Below are positions 45,798 to 54,037 of a stretch of 64,000 nt of DNA, in pieces (the stretch's first letter is position 1; each line of letters begins with the position of its first letter). The DNA is taken from assembly GCA_964453115.1 (NCBI GenBank), contig CAYVRT010000007.1:1-64000 (forward strand), given 5' to 3'. The DNA is from JAIWNK01 sp964453115 (lineage in GTDB: Bacteria; Chloroflexota; Anaerolineae; Anaerolineales; Anaerolineaceae). The notes under the pieces were generated by a model, which saw nothing but the letters and a program-made list of their open reading frames with translations, searched no databases and was not told the DNA's origin. Both the position numbers and the translations under genes were made by a program.

Positions 45798-47725
45798 GCA
45801 ACCTCCTGATACACTGGCAAATAAACGGAAAAAATTGTCCCGCCCGGAAAAGTTTCGGTACCAATCACCCCTTCATGCGCTGTAATAATTCGCTTACAAA
45901 TTGCCAACCCCAACCCAGTGCCTTGTGGCTTGGTTGTCACAAATGGCTCAAACAGACGCGGTAAAATTTCCGCAGGAATACCAGGGCCAGTATCTGAAAT
46001 TGTGATCTTAACCTGTGAACGTTGTCCCAACACCCGTTTCATTTGCAAATGAATTCCAAGTGTACCCCCAGCTGTTACCTTCATCGCGTCAATCGCGTTC
46101 CCAATTAAGTTGGTAAATACCTGTTCCAGCAATCGCATATCCCCAGCTACTGCAACCAAATCCTCATCCGCCTGAAATACCACCTCGACATTATTACGCA
46201 TCATAGCCGGGCGCCAGCGATCCACCACACGCTGCAAAAACGCCTGTAAATCCAATGCATCAATTGCCGGTTGAATCGAGCGCGAAAACGACAACACCGA
46301 TTCCATCAAGTGCGAAAGGCGCAAACAATCCCCCATCATGCGCTGAATGACATTCATATTTGAATCTCCCGACGGCAATCGGCTTGCCAACAATTGCAAG
46401 CCGGTTGAAATGTTGTTAATCGGGTTGCGCACTTCATGCGCAAAAACCGCCGTAAACTCACCCAACACCGCCCGATGCTCCAATTGTTGTGAACGTTGCC
46501 GGTTTTGCTCTTGTTCACTTTGATCGCTAATAAAAATCAGGATCGCCAATAGTTCTCCTCCATCCATTACCGGCACGACCTCAACCCGTGCCGGAAAGGC
46601 CAATCCATTTCGTCGGTGCAATGACTCATCTCCCAAATTATGAGTTGGCAATCCATGACAGGCCATTTCCAGAGCGTTTAAAATACGATCTGGACCAATC
46701 AAGATATTCTCAACCCGCTGTTGATATACCTCTTCGCTTGCATATCCCAGCAGCCATTCTGCTGCCGGGTTCAGCGCCAAAACCCGCAGTTCTGGTGAAA
46801 CCATCACCACCCCATCAGACATACTTTCCAGCACCTGCTCATCCAATCTGCGTTTCAATCGCTCTGCTTCCTGTTGCTCTTGGAACGCCAATCGCTTTCG
46901 CCGCATTCTCAGCTCGCCCAAAATCGCCAGACCACACACCTCCAGCATGCCGGTTAGCCAGGTGCTATTTGAACGTCCCATCCCACCTACCACCAATAAA
47001 CCAAGGCTATCCGGCAAATCTCCCAACAGTTTGGAAGCCACATACTCAAGCTCCGCCACTCGACCAGCGCGGTGAAGTTCATTCATCACCCGTCGCCCCG
47101 GAGTCCATAAAATCGTCCCCGAGAGCCGCATCCAATCTGCCGAAGATAATTCATCAGGGAACAAGCCAGCGCCAACCTCATTTCCCTTACGCAAAACTGG
47201 CAAATCATCAACTGGAAAATACAGACAGGCTATCTCCACATCACACAAACGTTGCACACAATTCAGTGCCAAAGTCATAAACTCGTCCAGGTTCTTTGCT
47301 TCATGTAAGCGTTGTAAACCGATCAGCGCCTCAATTCTTTCTTCAAACGCGGCCTGTGCCAGCATAGACAGGGAGTGAAATGTTACCAAAAGCCATTGCC
47401 CTTTTAAATCCAACGTATACGTCTCACAAGCCAAGCGCACCGATGAGCGCTTTCGTCTGTGTACTCCCAAATGCAATGACATATCCGAACGCAATCCATC
47501 CACAGGCAAATTGTCCAACAAATCAGTCGGCTTGTGACGCACCACCTCATCAAAGGAAAAGGCCGTCAACTCCAAAAAAGCTGCATTTGCAAACACAATT
47601 TCCTGTCGTTCCAAATCCATTAGCAAAAGCGGTTGCCTGAAAACCGCCAAAGCGCTCACCACCAACCCCAATTCCTGGCGCTCCACAAACAAACCACGCC
47701 ACAAGCCCAAATTAGAGCGATTCAC
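45794..47725 (-). CDS. Cytoplasmic PAS-GAF-PAS sensor histidine kinase
   Basis: The protein has about 643 residues. A PAS-like domain (about 20-130, MDLERQEIVFANAAFLELTAF) is followed by a GAF-like domain (about 140-290), a second PAS (about 305-420, VLALNPAAEWLLGYASEEV), HisKA with phosphoacceptor H430 in FAHEVRNPINN, and a HATPase_c domain (NLIGNAIDAMK, ISDTGPGIP, GTGLGLAICKR). No membrane helix is visible, so the signal is intracellular. The start is probably GTG 47725, preceded by AAGGTGGG; GTG 47734 is the alternative. It overlaps the rpoN end and, through ATGA, the response regulator. GAF and PAS ligands cannot be predicted. Confidence 0.9.
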   Translation of the reverse strand: MNRSNLGLWRGLFVERQELGLVVSALAVFRQPLLLMDLERQEIVFANAAFLELTAFSFDEVVRHKPTDLLDNLPVDGLRSDMSLHLGVHRRKRSSVRLACETYTLDLKGQWLLVTFHSLSMLAQAAFEERIEALIGLQRLHEAKNLDEFMTLALNCVQRLCDVEIACLYFPVDDLPVLRKGNEVGAGLFPDELSSADWMRLSGTILWTPGRRVMNELHRAGRVAELEYVASKLLGDLPDSLGLLVVGGMGRSNSTWLTGMLEVCGLAILGELRMRRKRLAFQEQQEAERLKRRLDEQVLESMSDGVVMVSPELRVLALNPAAEWLLGYASEEVYQQRVENILIGPDRILNALEMACHGLPTHNLGDESLHRRNGLAFPARVEVVPVMDGGELLAILIFISDQSEQEQNRQRSQQLEHRAVLGEFTAVFAHEVRNPINNISTGLQLLASRLPSGDSNMNVIQRMMGDCLRLSHLMESVLSFSRSIQPAIDALDLQAFLQRVVDRWRPAMMRNNVEVVFQADEDLVAVAGDMRLLEQVFTNLIGNAIDAMKVTAGGTLGIHLQMKRVLGQRSQVKITISDTGPGIPAEILPRLFEPFVTTKPQGTGLGLAICKRIITAHEGVIGTETFPGGTIFSVYLPVYQEVA

Positions 47726-49145
47726 ACCGCCCACCTTTCATTGCCCCGCGCAACGCAGCCGACAAAATCCCCTCTAACCGACGATACTTTGCCACTGTCC
47801 TGCGCGCCACATAAATTCCCTGTTCCGCCAATTTTTCCACCAATTCCGCATCAGATAAAGGACGCAACTCATTTTCAATCACTTCACGCAGCACCGAACG
47901 CACACCCAAACTATGCACAAACAAGTTTGAGAGCGGAACCATACGACCATTCGGCAATTGTAACACCTTGTTCGCAACAGCGCGCGAGATCGTAGATGGA
48001 TGCACACCCAGTCGCTTCGCCAAACAGAAACGCGTTAAAGGTTTCAGTTTTGTCTCATCATGCAACAAGAACTCTCGATCTTCCACCGCCAATATTTTCA
48101 TCATCCCTTGCAATGTGTGATTGCGTTGCTTCAAACATTTAATGAGCAAAGAAGCCCGCTCCAAATCTGCACGCATTTCGTCTTGCTGCTCTCCATCCAC
48201 CTGCTTAACCACTTGCTTATATAAAGGATTGATCCTCAATGTGCCAGCCAATGGATGAACAATCTCAATCATCAATTGCGCACCCCCGTTTAATTCATTC
48301 ACACTACAAATAATATCCGGCAAATGATATACGTTGACAGGGCGGTGTCCGCCCAAATTATCTCCCCAACTCGCACGCCCCGGAAATGGATTAAGTTTTT
48401 GCCCAATATAAAACGCTGACCGCTCCACTTCCTCCGCAGAACAGCCAAATTGCTGAGCCAATTGGACATACAGCCGCCGCCCAAGCATTTCCCATCCATC
48501 CTCAATTAACCGCCGTGCCAAAATCCCCCCATTACCCTCATCCCCCAAAACATTCAACTGCACCAACAAGGCCTCCTTTGGCGTCGCAGAACCAACTCCA
48601 ATTGGATCGCTTTGCTGAATTAATCGCTTGACTTTCAGCACCTGTTCCACAGGCACATGATGGTACCAGGCCACCTCCTCCAAAGACAAATCCACCAAGC
48701 CATCCTCATCCAAATGATTCAGCCAATAAGCCGCCAGTATACGTTCCTTACTGTCCAACATCGGTGCAATTTGTCTCAAAACGTGTTCAGCCAGGCTAAC
48801 CGCTTCCTTCAAATCTCGGTCACTCTCCTCGCCATCGGCCCAAACATCTCCAAAATTTGCACGATACGGCGTATCCCATTCACCGCGCTGTGAAATAAAC
48901 ACAATTGGCTCATCCCCATCGGAAGACTTCGAGCGCGTACAAATTGAACACAAGCCGCGCGCAGGCAAAAGCCGACGGCAAACAGGGCAACGCCGCTCTT
49001 CCACCATTTCGAGCGCAGGATTTTGGCTCAACTGAGACTGAACATATTGTTGTAATTCCATCGTAGAAAACGAAACCAGGCTCATCGTTTGTACCAGATG
49101 GGCCTTTGTGGTCATTCGCAGCGAGTGTTGTTGAAAATGAAGCAT
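47712..49145 (-). CDS. rpoN: RNA polymerase sigma-54 factor with zinc-ribbon insert
   Basis: The protein has 477 residues. Region I is present (LQQYVQSQLSQNPALEM), then an unusual zinc-ribbon-like insert CPVC-x9-CSIC (C53, C56, C66, C69). The core-binding region follows, with the DNA-binding helix-turn-helix (AKRLGVHPSTISRAVANKVLQLPNG) and the RpoN box ARRTVAKYR (447-455). GAGGA 5 nt before ATG 49145 fixes the start. It is first in a six-gene minus-strand operon and has a -24/-12 promoter just upstream. It is either the genome's only sigma-54 or a dedicated paralogue; the window cannot tell. Confidence 0.94.
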   Translation of the reverse strand: MLHFQQHSLRMTTKAHLVQTMSLVSFSTMELQQYVQSQLSQNPALEMVEERRCPVCRRLLPARGLCSICTRSKSSDGDEPIVFISQRGEWDTPYRANFGDVWADGEESDRDLKEAVSLAEHVLRQIAPMLDSKERILAAYWLNHLDEDGLVDLSLEEVAWYHHVPVEQVLKVKRLIQQSDPIGVGSATPKEALLVQLNVLGDEGNGGILARRLIEDGWEMLGRRLYVQLAQQFGCSAEEVERSAFYIGQKLNPFPGRASWGDNLGGHRPVNVYHLPDIICSVNELNGGAQLMIEIVHPLAGTLRINPLYKQVVKQVDGEQQDEMRADLERASLLIKCLKQRNHTLQGMMKILAVEDREFLLHDETKLKPLTRFCLAKRLGVHPSTISRAVANKVLQLPNGRMVPLSNLFVHSLGVRSVLREVIENELRPLSDAELVEKLAEQGIYVARRTVAKYRRLEGILSAALRGAMKGGRCESL

Positions 49146-49184
49146 AAATCCTCGTTCACAAAGTATATTCGCTTTCTTAACAGG

Positions 49185-49201
49185 TTGCAAGTTTTGTGCC
49201 A
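49185..49201 (-). promoter_or_regulatory. Sigma-54 (-24/-12) promoter in front of rpoN
   Basis: On the minus strand the sequence reads TGGCAC, AAAAC, TTGCAA (49201 to 49185), matching the other sigma-54 site in spacing and outer bases. The predicted start is near 49175, 30 bases before rpoN. Only about 50 bases separate it from the divergent trmFO, so there is little room for an upstream activator site. Confidence 0.9.
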
Positions 49202-49250
49202 GCCCAGGCGAAAATCAGTGGTAAAATCCCATCATTCCTGATAAAAAACC

Positions 49251-50609
49251 ATGTCCAAAAATATACCCACTCTCACTATCATTGGCGGCGGGTTAGCTGG
49301 CTGTGAAGCAGCCTGGCAAGCCGCTCAGCGTGGTGTTAAAGTTGAACTATATGAAATGCGCCAGTTCCCACTCCACAACACCACAGGCGCTCATCACAGC
49401 GATGCGCTAGCAGAACTCGTCTGCTCCAATTCACTCGGCTCAAACCAAGTAGAACGTGCCGCAGGACTGCTTAAAGAAGAATTACGCCGCATGGATTCAC
49501 TGCTGATGCACTGCGCTGACCGCTCTGCGTTGCCGTCCGGCAGCGCCCTGGCTGTAGATCGCCAGCAATTCTCACAATCTGTCACAAACGCCATTCAATC
49601 ACATCCCAAGATTTGCATCATCCGCCAGCTTGTCACCCAGGTGCCTTCCACTGCCACCATCATTGCCAGCGGTCCGCTCACCCATCCAGGTTTGATTGCC
49701 GATCTGCAACGCTATACTGAAGCCAAAAATCTGTTTTTTTTCGATGCCATTGCGCCCATTGTATCTGCCGAATCAATCCAAATGGACATTGCCTATCGCG
49801 CATCGCGTTATGACCGTCGAGAAAACGAAGGAGATTACATCAATTGCCCTTTCAACACTGCCGAATATCAGACCTTTATCACAAACTTGCTCAGTGCGAA
49901 ACGCATTCCACTTAAAACGTTCGAACAAGAAATTGAACAAGGTGTTTGTGCAGGTGTCGGCCCATACTTCGAAGGCTGCCTACCCATTGAAGTGCTTGCC
50001 GCCCGAGACCCCCAAGCGCTCACCTATGGACCATTGCGCCCGATTGGCCTGTGGAACCCCCATACCCGCAGTCGCCCTCACGCAGTTTTGCAATTACGTC
50101 AGGAAAATCAGGCTGCAACCCAATATAACCTGGTTGGATGCCAAACCAATCTCACAACCCCAGAACAAGAACGCGTCTTTCGGCTTGTCCCAGGCCTACA
50201 AAATGCAACCTTTGTTCGCTACGGCCAAATGCATCGCAACACCTATATTGCTTCGCCGCTCTTATTAACCCCAACTTTACAGTTGCGATCTCGCCCCGAC
50301 CTCTTCTTCGCTGGACAAATTGCTGGCATTGAAGGCTATGTTGGCAGCATTGCCACCGGCTTACTTGCCGGCTGGAACGCAGCCCGATTGTTATCGAATC
50401 TCACTCCAATTCAACTCCCCATCGAAACCATGCTTGGTGCATTATGCCATACCATCTCCAACTCTCCCATTGAAACCTTCCAGCCCATCAAAGCCAATTT
50501 TGGCCTTCTCCCTCTTCTGTCCAATCCATTGCGCAGCAAAGCACAACGTTCAGAAGCCTACTCCCAACGCGCGTTGGATGTGCTGCAAACTTTCTTGGCT
50601 CACTTTTGA
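49251..50609 (+). CDS. trmFO: tRNA (uracil-5-)-methyltransferase TrmFO
   Basis: This FAD- and folate-dependent enzyme makes m5U54 in the tRNA T-loop. It has 452 residues. The N-terminal FAD motif is TIIGGGLAGCEAAWQAAQRGVKVELYEMR, followed by the TrmFO-specific AELVCSNSLGSN, NCPFNTAEYQTF and the C-terminal GQIAGIEGYVGSIATGLLAG. No Shine-Dalgarno is seen before ATG 49251 (ATAAAAAACC precedes). It is divergent from the sigma-54 operon. Confidence 0.96.
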   Translation: MSKNIPTLTIIGGGLAGCEAAWQAAQRGVKVELYEMRQFPLHNTTGAHHSDALAELVCSNSLGSNQVERAAGLLKEELRRMDSLLMHCADRSALPSGSALAVDRQQFSQSVTNAIQSHPKICIIRQLVTQVPSTATIIASGPLTHPGLIADLQRYTEAKNLFFFDAIAPIVSAESIQMDIAYRASRYDRRENEGDYINCPFNTAEYQTFITNLLSAKRIPLKTFEQEIEQGVCAGVGPYFEGCLPIEVLAARDPQALTYGPLRPIGLWNPHTRSRPHAVLQLRQENQAATQYNLVGCQTNLTTPEQERVFRLVPGLQNATFVRYGQMHRNTYIASPLLLTPTLQLRSRPDLFFAGQIAGIEGYVGSIATGLLAGWNAARLLSNLTPIQLPIETMLGALCHTISNSPIETFQPIKANFGLLPLLSNPLRSKAQRSEAYSQRALDVLQTFLAHF

Positions 50610-50618
50610 AAGACAACC

Positions 50619-51515
50619 ATGAAAAGAAACCCCACTCTCACCATCCTGGCTACCATTCTTGGATTAGCCGTACTGATTGCGCTGGGCTACCAGATCGGCA
50701 ATTCGCTTCTCAATAACGCTTCAACAGAATTCAACGGTCAGCGCGCCTATCAAGATGTTCAAACCCAACACGAACTAGGCCCACGCTTGCCCGGAACACC
50801 CGCCCACACGGCCATCGAAGGTTTAGTGCGCCAGGAATTGCAACCATACGGCTGGCAAATTGAAGTCCAGGCAATCGAATATCGCGATCATACGGCCCGT
50901 AACATTATCGCTCGACGTGGTCAGGGCGATTCCTGGGTTATTCTTGGCGCCCATTACGACTCCCGGCTGCGTGCCGATGCTGAAAAAGATCCCATCCTGG
51001 CCGCTCAGCCCGTCCCTGGAGCCAATGATGGCGCATCCGGCGTTGCGGTTTTGCTAGAGCTTGGCCGCACACTTCCAAAAGACCTGCAAAAAGAAATCTG
51101 GCTCGTCTTTTTCGACCTGGAAGACCAGGGCAACCTTCCTGGCTGGGACTGGATATTGGGATCTACTGCCTTTGCCGAAGCACTACAAGGCCAACCTACC
51201 GCTGTCATCATCATAGACATGATTGGCGACGCTGACTTAAATATTCACAAAGAAAAAAATTCCACCCCCGAATTGAACGATCAAATCTGGCAAACCGCCG
51301 CCGACCTTGGCTATGCACAGCAATTCCAACCAAATTATAAGTACAGAATCCTGGACGACCATTTACCTTTCCTCCAAAAAAATATCCCTGCCGTAGACAT
51401 CATAGATTTTGATTATCCATACTGGCACACCCTGCAAGATACCCCCGATAAAGTCTCCGCCAATAGCCTCGAAGCCGTTGGTCGAACGCTCTGGACATGG
51501 CTGGTACAAAAATAG
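50619..51515 (+). CDS. Membrane-anchored M28 zinc peptidase (glutaminyl cyclase/aminopeptidase-like)
   Basis: The protein has 298 residues. An N-terminal helix (LTILATILGLAVLIALGYQIG) is a signal anchor, placing the catalytic domain outside. Zinc ligands and catalytic residues are visible as GAHYDSR, GANDGASGVAVLLELGRTL, FDLEDQGN, IDMIGDADL and the final His in YWHTLQDTPDKVS. The DLEDQGN segment is closer to glutaminyl-peptide cyclotransferase-like M28 members than to classic aminopeptidases, so either activity is possible. It follows trmFO by 9 bases on the same strand. Confidence 0.87.
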   Translation: MKRNPTLTILATILGLAVLIALGYQIGNSLLNNASTEFNGQRAYQDVQTQHELGPRLPGTPAHTAIEGLVRQELQPYGWQIEVQAIEYRDHTARNIIARRGQGDSWVILGAHYDSRLRADAEKDPILAAQPVPGANDGASGVAVLLELGRTLPKDLQKEIWLVFFDLEDQGNLPGWDWILGSTAFAEALQGQPTAVIIIDMIGDADLNIHKEKNSTPELNDQIWQTAADLGYAQQFQPNYKYRILDDHLPFLQKNIPAVDIIDFDYPYWHTLQDTPDKVSANSLEAVGRTLWTWLVQK

Positions 51516-51587
51516 CATAAACTCACCCATAAAAAAGGCGTCTTGACAGTAGCCAAAAAACAAAACCTGTCGTACACTTAAGCATAG

Positions 51588-52823
51588 ATGGACGAACTCA
51601 TTCTGCTAAAAACGATCCGCAATCCATGGCTCAACCGTGCCACACAATCACTGGCCCACGGTTCAGGTCTGCGCGATAACCTGCGTCCACAGCTTGAACG
51701 CTTCTTTGAGCTCTTAGAACAAGCTGTTGAAACCGGAGATGCCTCCTGGCTTGATTCTATTTTACAAGTTTGGGCTACTTCCCTGACAGAAAGCGAACTC
51801 GAAAATAGCTGGAGCAATCTGACTGCTTTTTTGCGCGATTTATTAACGCTCACTTTTGAAATCAGTCGCGAAACCCTCACCGAAGGTCAGGCTCTTGCCT
51901 TGATGGGCGTCCTGTTACCCGTTTTTGCTCATGCATCACAACGCATCGCCCAATACGAAATGGAAGCCAAGGTCACCTATATCTCCAATCAACTCACACA
52001 GGTAAGACAAACTCTTGAGCGCCTCGACCGCAGCAAGTCAGACTTTATTGCCATTGCCGCACACGAACTGAAAACCCCTCTAACACTCATCGAGGGCTAT
52101 GCCGCCATCTTACGCGAAAGCATGGAAAGCCAAAAAATTGCCACCCCAGGAAGCAGCGAACTATTAACAGGCATTAGCAGCGGCACCCATCGCCTGCATG
52201 ACATCATCAATGACATGATTGATGTTTCTATGATTGATAACAATCTTTTGTCCCTCAGTTTCCAGCCCGTTTGGCTCAATCGCCTTTTCATCATTCTCGA
52301 AGGCGAGGCCAAACCTGCCATTGCCGAACGACGACAAAAATTGGAAATTCGCAACTTTCCAGGCTGTAGCGAAATGACCTTTGCAGACCCCGAACGCCTC
52401 CTCCAGGCCTTCCGCAACCTGGTGTCTAACGCCATCAAATATACACCCGATGGCGGAACCATTCGCGTTGACGGGCGAAAACTCCCCGGATTTATTGAAG
52501 TCATCGTTCAGGACTCCGGCATTGGCATTGCTCCAGAAGACCAAACCCTCATCTTTGAAAAGTTTGGGCGCCTGGGCAATACCGCTCTCCATTCCAGCAG
52601 CAAGGTCAAATTCAAAGGCGGAGGCCCTGGCCTGGGCCTCCACATCGCAAAAGGCATCATCGAAGCACACGGCGGTACCATCTGGGTCGAATCCATGGGC
52701 TACGATGAAACAAAATGCCCTGGTTCCACATTTCACATCTTCCTCCCCATTCGCACTACCCCGCCCGACGATTCCTCGGCGCGCCTTTTCGCGCCACTCA
52801 GTCAAGCTGTACACGCATCCTAA
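51588..52823 (+). CDS. Orphan soluble sensor histidine kinase
   Basis: The protein has 411 residues. An all-helical N-terminal region (1-120), rich in Leu and resembling RsbR-type N-terminal domains, leads through a coiled coil (about 125-150) to HisKA (H159 in IAAHELKTPLTLIEGYA) and HATPase_c (NLVSNAIKYTPDGG, DSGIGIAPEDQ, GPGLGLHIAKGI). No membrane helix is seen and no response regulator is adjacent. There is no Shine-Dalgarno; TACACT lies 9 bases before ATG 51588, so the mRNA may be leaderless. The signal is unknown. Confidence 0.88.
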   Translation: MDELILLKTIRNPWLNRATQSLAHGSGLRDNLRPQLERFFELLEQAVETGDASWLDSILQVWATSLTESELENSWSNLTAFLRDLLTLTFEISRETLTEGQALALMGVLLPVFAHASQRIAQYEMEAKVTYISNQLTQVRQTLERLDRSKSDFIAIAAHELKTPLTLIEGYAAILRESMESQKIATPGSSELLTGISSGTHRLHDIINDMIDVSMIDNNLLSLSFQPVWLNRLFIILEGEAKPAIAERRQKLEIRNFPGCSEMTFADPERLLQAFRNLVSNAIKYTPDGGTIRVDGRKLPGFIEVIVQDSGIGIAPEDQTLIFEKFGRLGNTALHSSSKVKFKGGGPGLGLHIAKGIIEAHGGTIWVESMGYDETKCPGSTFHIFLPIRTTPPDDSSARLFAPLSQAVHAS

Positions 52824-52847
52824 AAAACTTAAACTAGCGAGGTCACC

Positions 52848-54035
52848 ATGTCCAACAGTTTCATTCGCCCAGCCGATCGAATTGCTTCTTTTAAGCCGTA
52901 CTTCTTTGCAGCTCTTGCCCAAAAACTGAACGCTCTACGAGCGCAAGGGATGAGCATCATCCGCATTGATATGGGCTCCCCTGACCTGCCACCAACTGAG
53001 TTCATTATCAATGCACTCGACCAATCTGCTCGCCGCCCTGATACGCATGGCTACACCCCCAATGGCGGAACGCCTGCTTTTCGGCAAGCTATCGCAACAT
53101 ACTACAAAAATCGCTTTGGTGTAGAATTGGACCCCAAAACAGAAACTCTAACCCTGTTAGGCTCCAAAGAAGGTCTCTTTAACCTCAGTCAGGTTATGCT
53201 CAACCCAGGCGATGTAGCCCTTGTGCCAGACCCCGGCTACCCCGTCTACTCAGCCAGCGGAATCATTGCAGGTGCTGAAATCTACAACCTGCCCATCCTC
53301 AAAGAAAACGACTTCCTGCCCGACCTCAACTCCATCCCGGTTGAAATCTTGCGCCGCTCCAGGTTGCTCTGGCTCAACTACCCCAACAACCCCACCGGTG
53401 CCATTGCCCCCTTTGAGTTTTTCGAACAAGCCGTTGAGTTTGCCCACAAGCACCAAATTATCATTGCCCACGACGCCCCCTACGCCGATATTTGCTTTGA
53501 TGGCTATCGCGCCCCCAGCATGCTACAGGTTCCTGGCGCCAAAGAAGTCGTCATCGAGTTCAATTCCCTGTCCAAAGCCTACAATATGGCCGGCTGGCGG
53601 CTCGGTATGGCTGTTGGCAATGCCCAGGTGATTAACTACCTGCACACCTATAAAAGCCAAATGGATTCATCGCACTTCCAACCAATCCTCGATGCCGGCA
53701 TTGCCGCACTCACCAGTGACCAATCCTGGCTCGAAGATCGCAATCTCATCTACCAGGAACGCCGTGATATTGTGTTGAGTGCTTTACGAAAAATCGGCTT
53801 TGCTGTTGATACCCCACCTGCGGCCATCTATGTCTGGGCCCATCTCCCGCAAGACGAAACAGATAGCATCGCCTATTGCGACCGACTGCTGCAAGAAACT
53901 GGCGTCAGCACTACTCCCGGCGTTGTCTATGGCAAGCACGGCGAAGGCTATGTTCGCGTTTCTCTTGGTACCGAAACCGATAGCATCCGCCAGGCAATGG
54001 AACGCTGGATTGCCTGGTCAGAAAAGAAAAGATAA
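52848..54035 (+). CDS. Class I/II PLP-dependent aminotransferase
   Basis: The protein has 395 residues with the fold type I pattern: GYTPNGGTPAFRQAIATYYKNRFG, TLLGSKEGLFNLSQVMLNPGD, YPNNPTGAIAPFEF (substrate Asn), HDAPYADICFDG and the PLP lysine in SLSKAYNMAGWRLGMAVGN. The C-terminal GEGYVRVSLG holds the carboxylate-binding Arg. The closest functional groups are alanine, aspartate or LL-diaminopimelate aminotransferases; the substrate is not certain. GAGGT precedes ATG 52848. It is followed after 2 bases by hflX. Confidence 0.92.
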   Translation: MSNSFIRPADRIASFKPYFFAALAQKLNALRAQGMSIIRIDMGSPDLPPTEFIINALDQSARRPDTHGYTPNGGTPAFRQAIATYYKNRFGVELDPKTETLTLLGSKEGLFNLSQVMLNPGDVALVPDPGYPVYSASGIIAGAEIYNLPILKENDFLPDLNSIPVEILRRSRLLWLNYPNNPTGAIAPFEFFEQAVEFAHKHQIIIAHDAPYADICFDGYRAPSMLQVPGAKEVVIEFNSLSKAYNMAGWRLGMAVGNAQVINYLHTYKSQMDSSHFQPILDAGIAALTSDQSWLEDRNLIYQERRDIVLSALRKIGFAVDTPPAAIYVWAHLPQDETDSIAYCDRLLQETGVSTTPGVVYGKHGEGYVRVSLGTETDSIRQAMERWIAWSEKKR

Positions 54036-54037
54036 TC

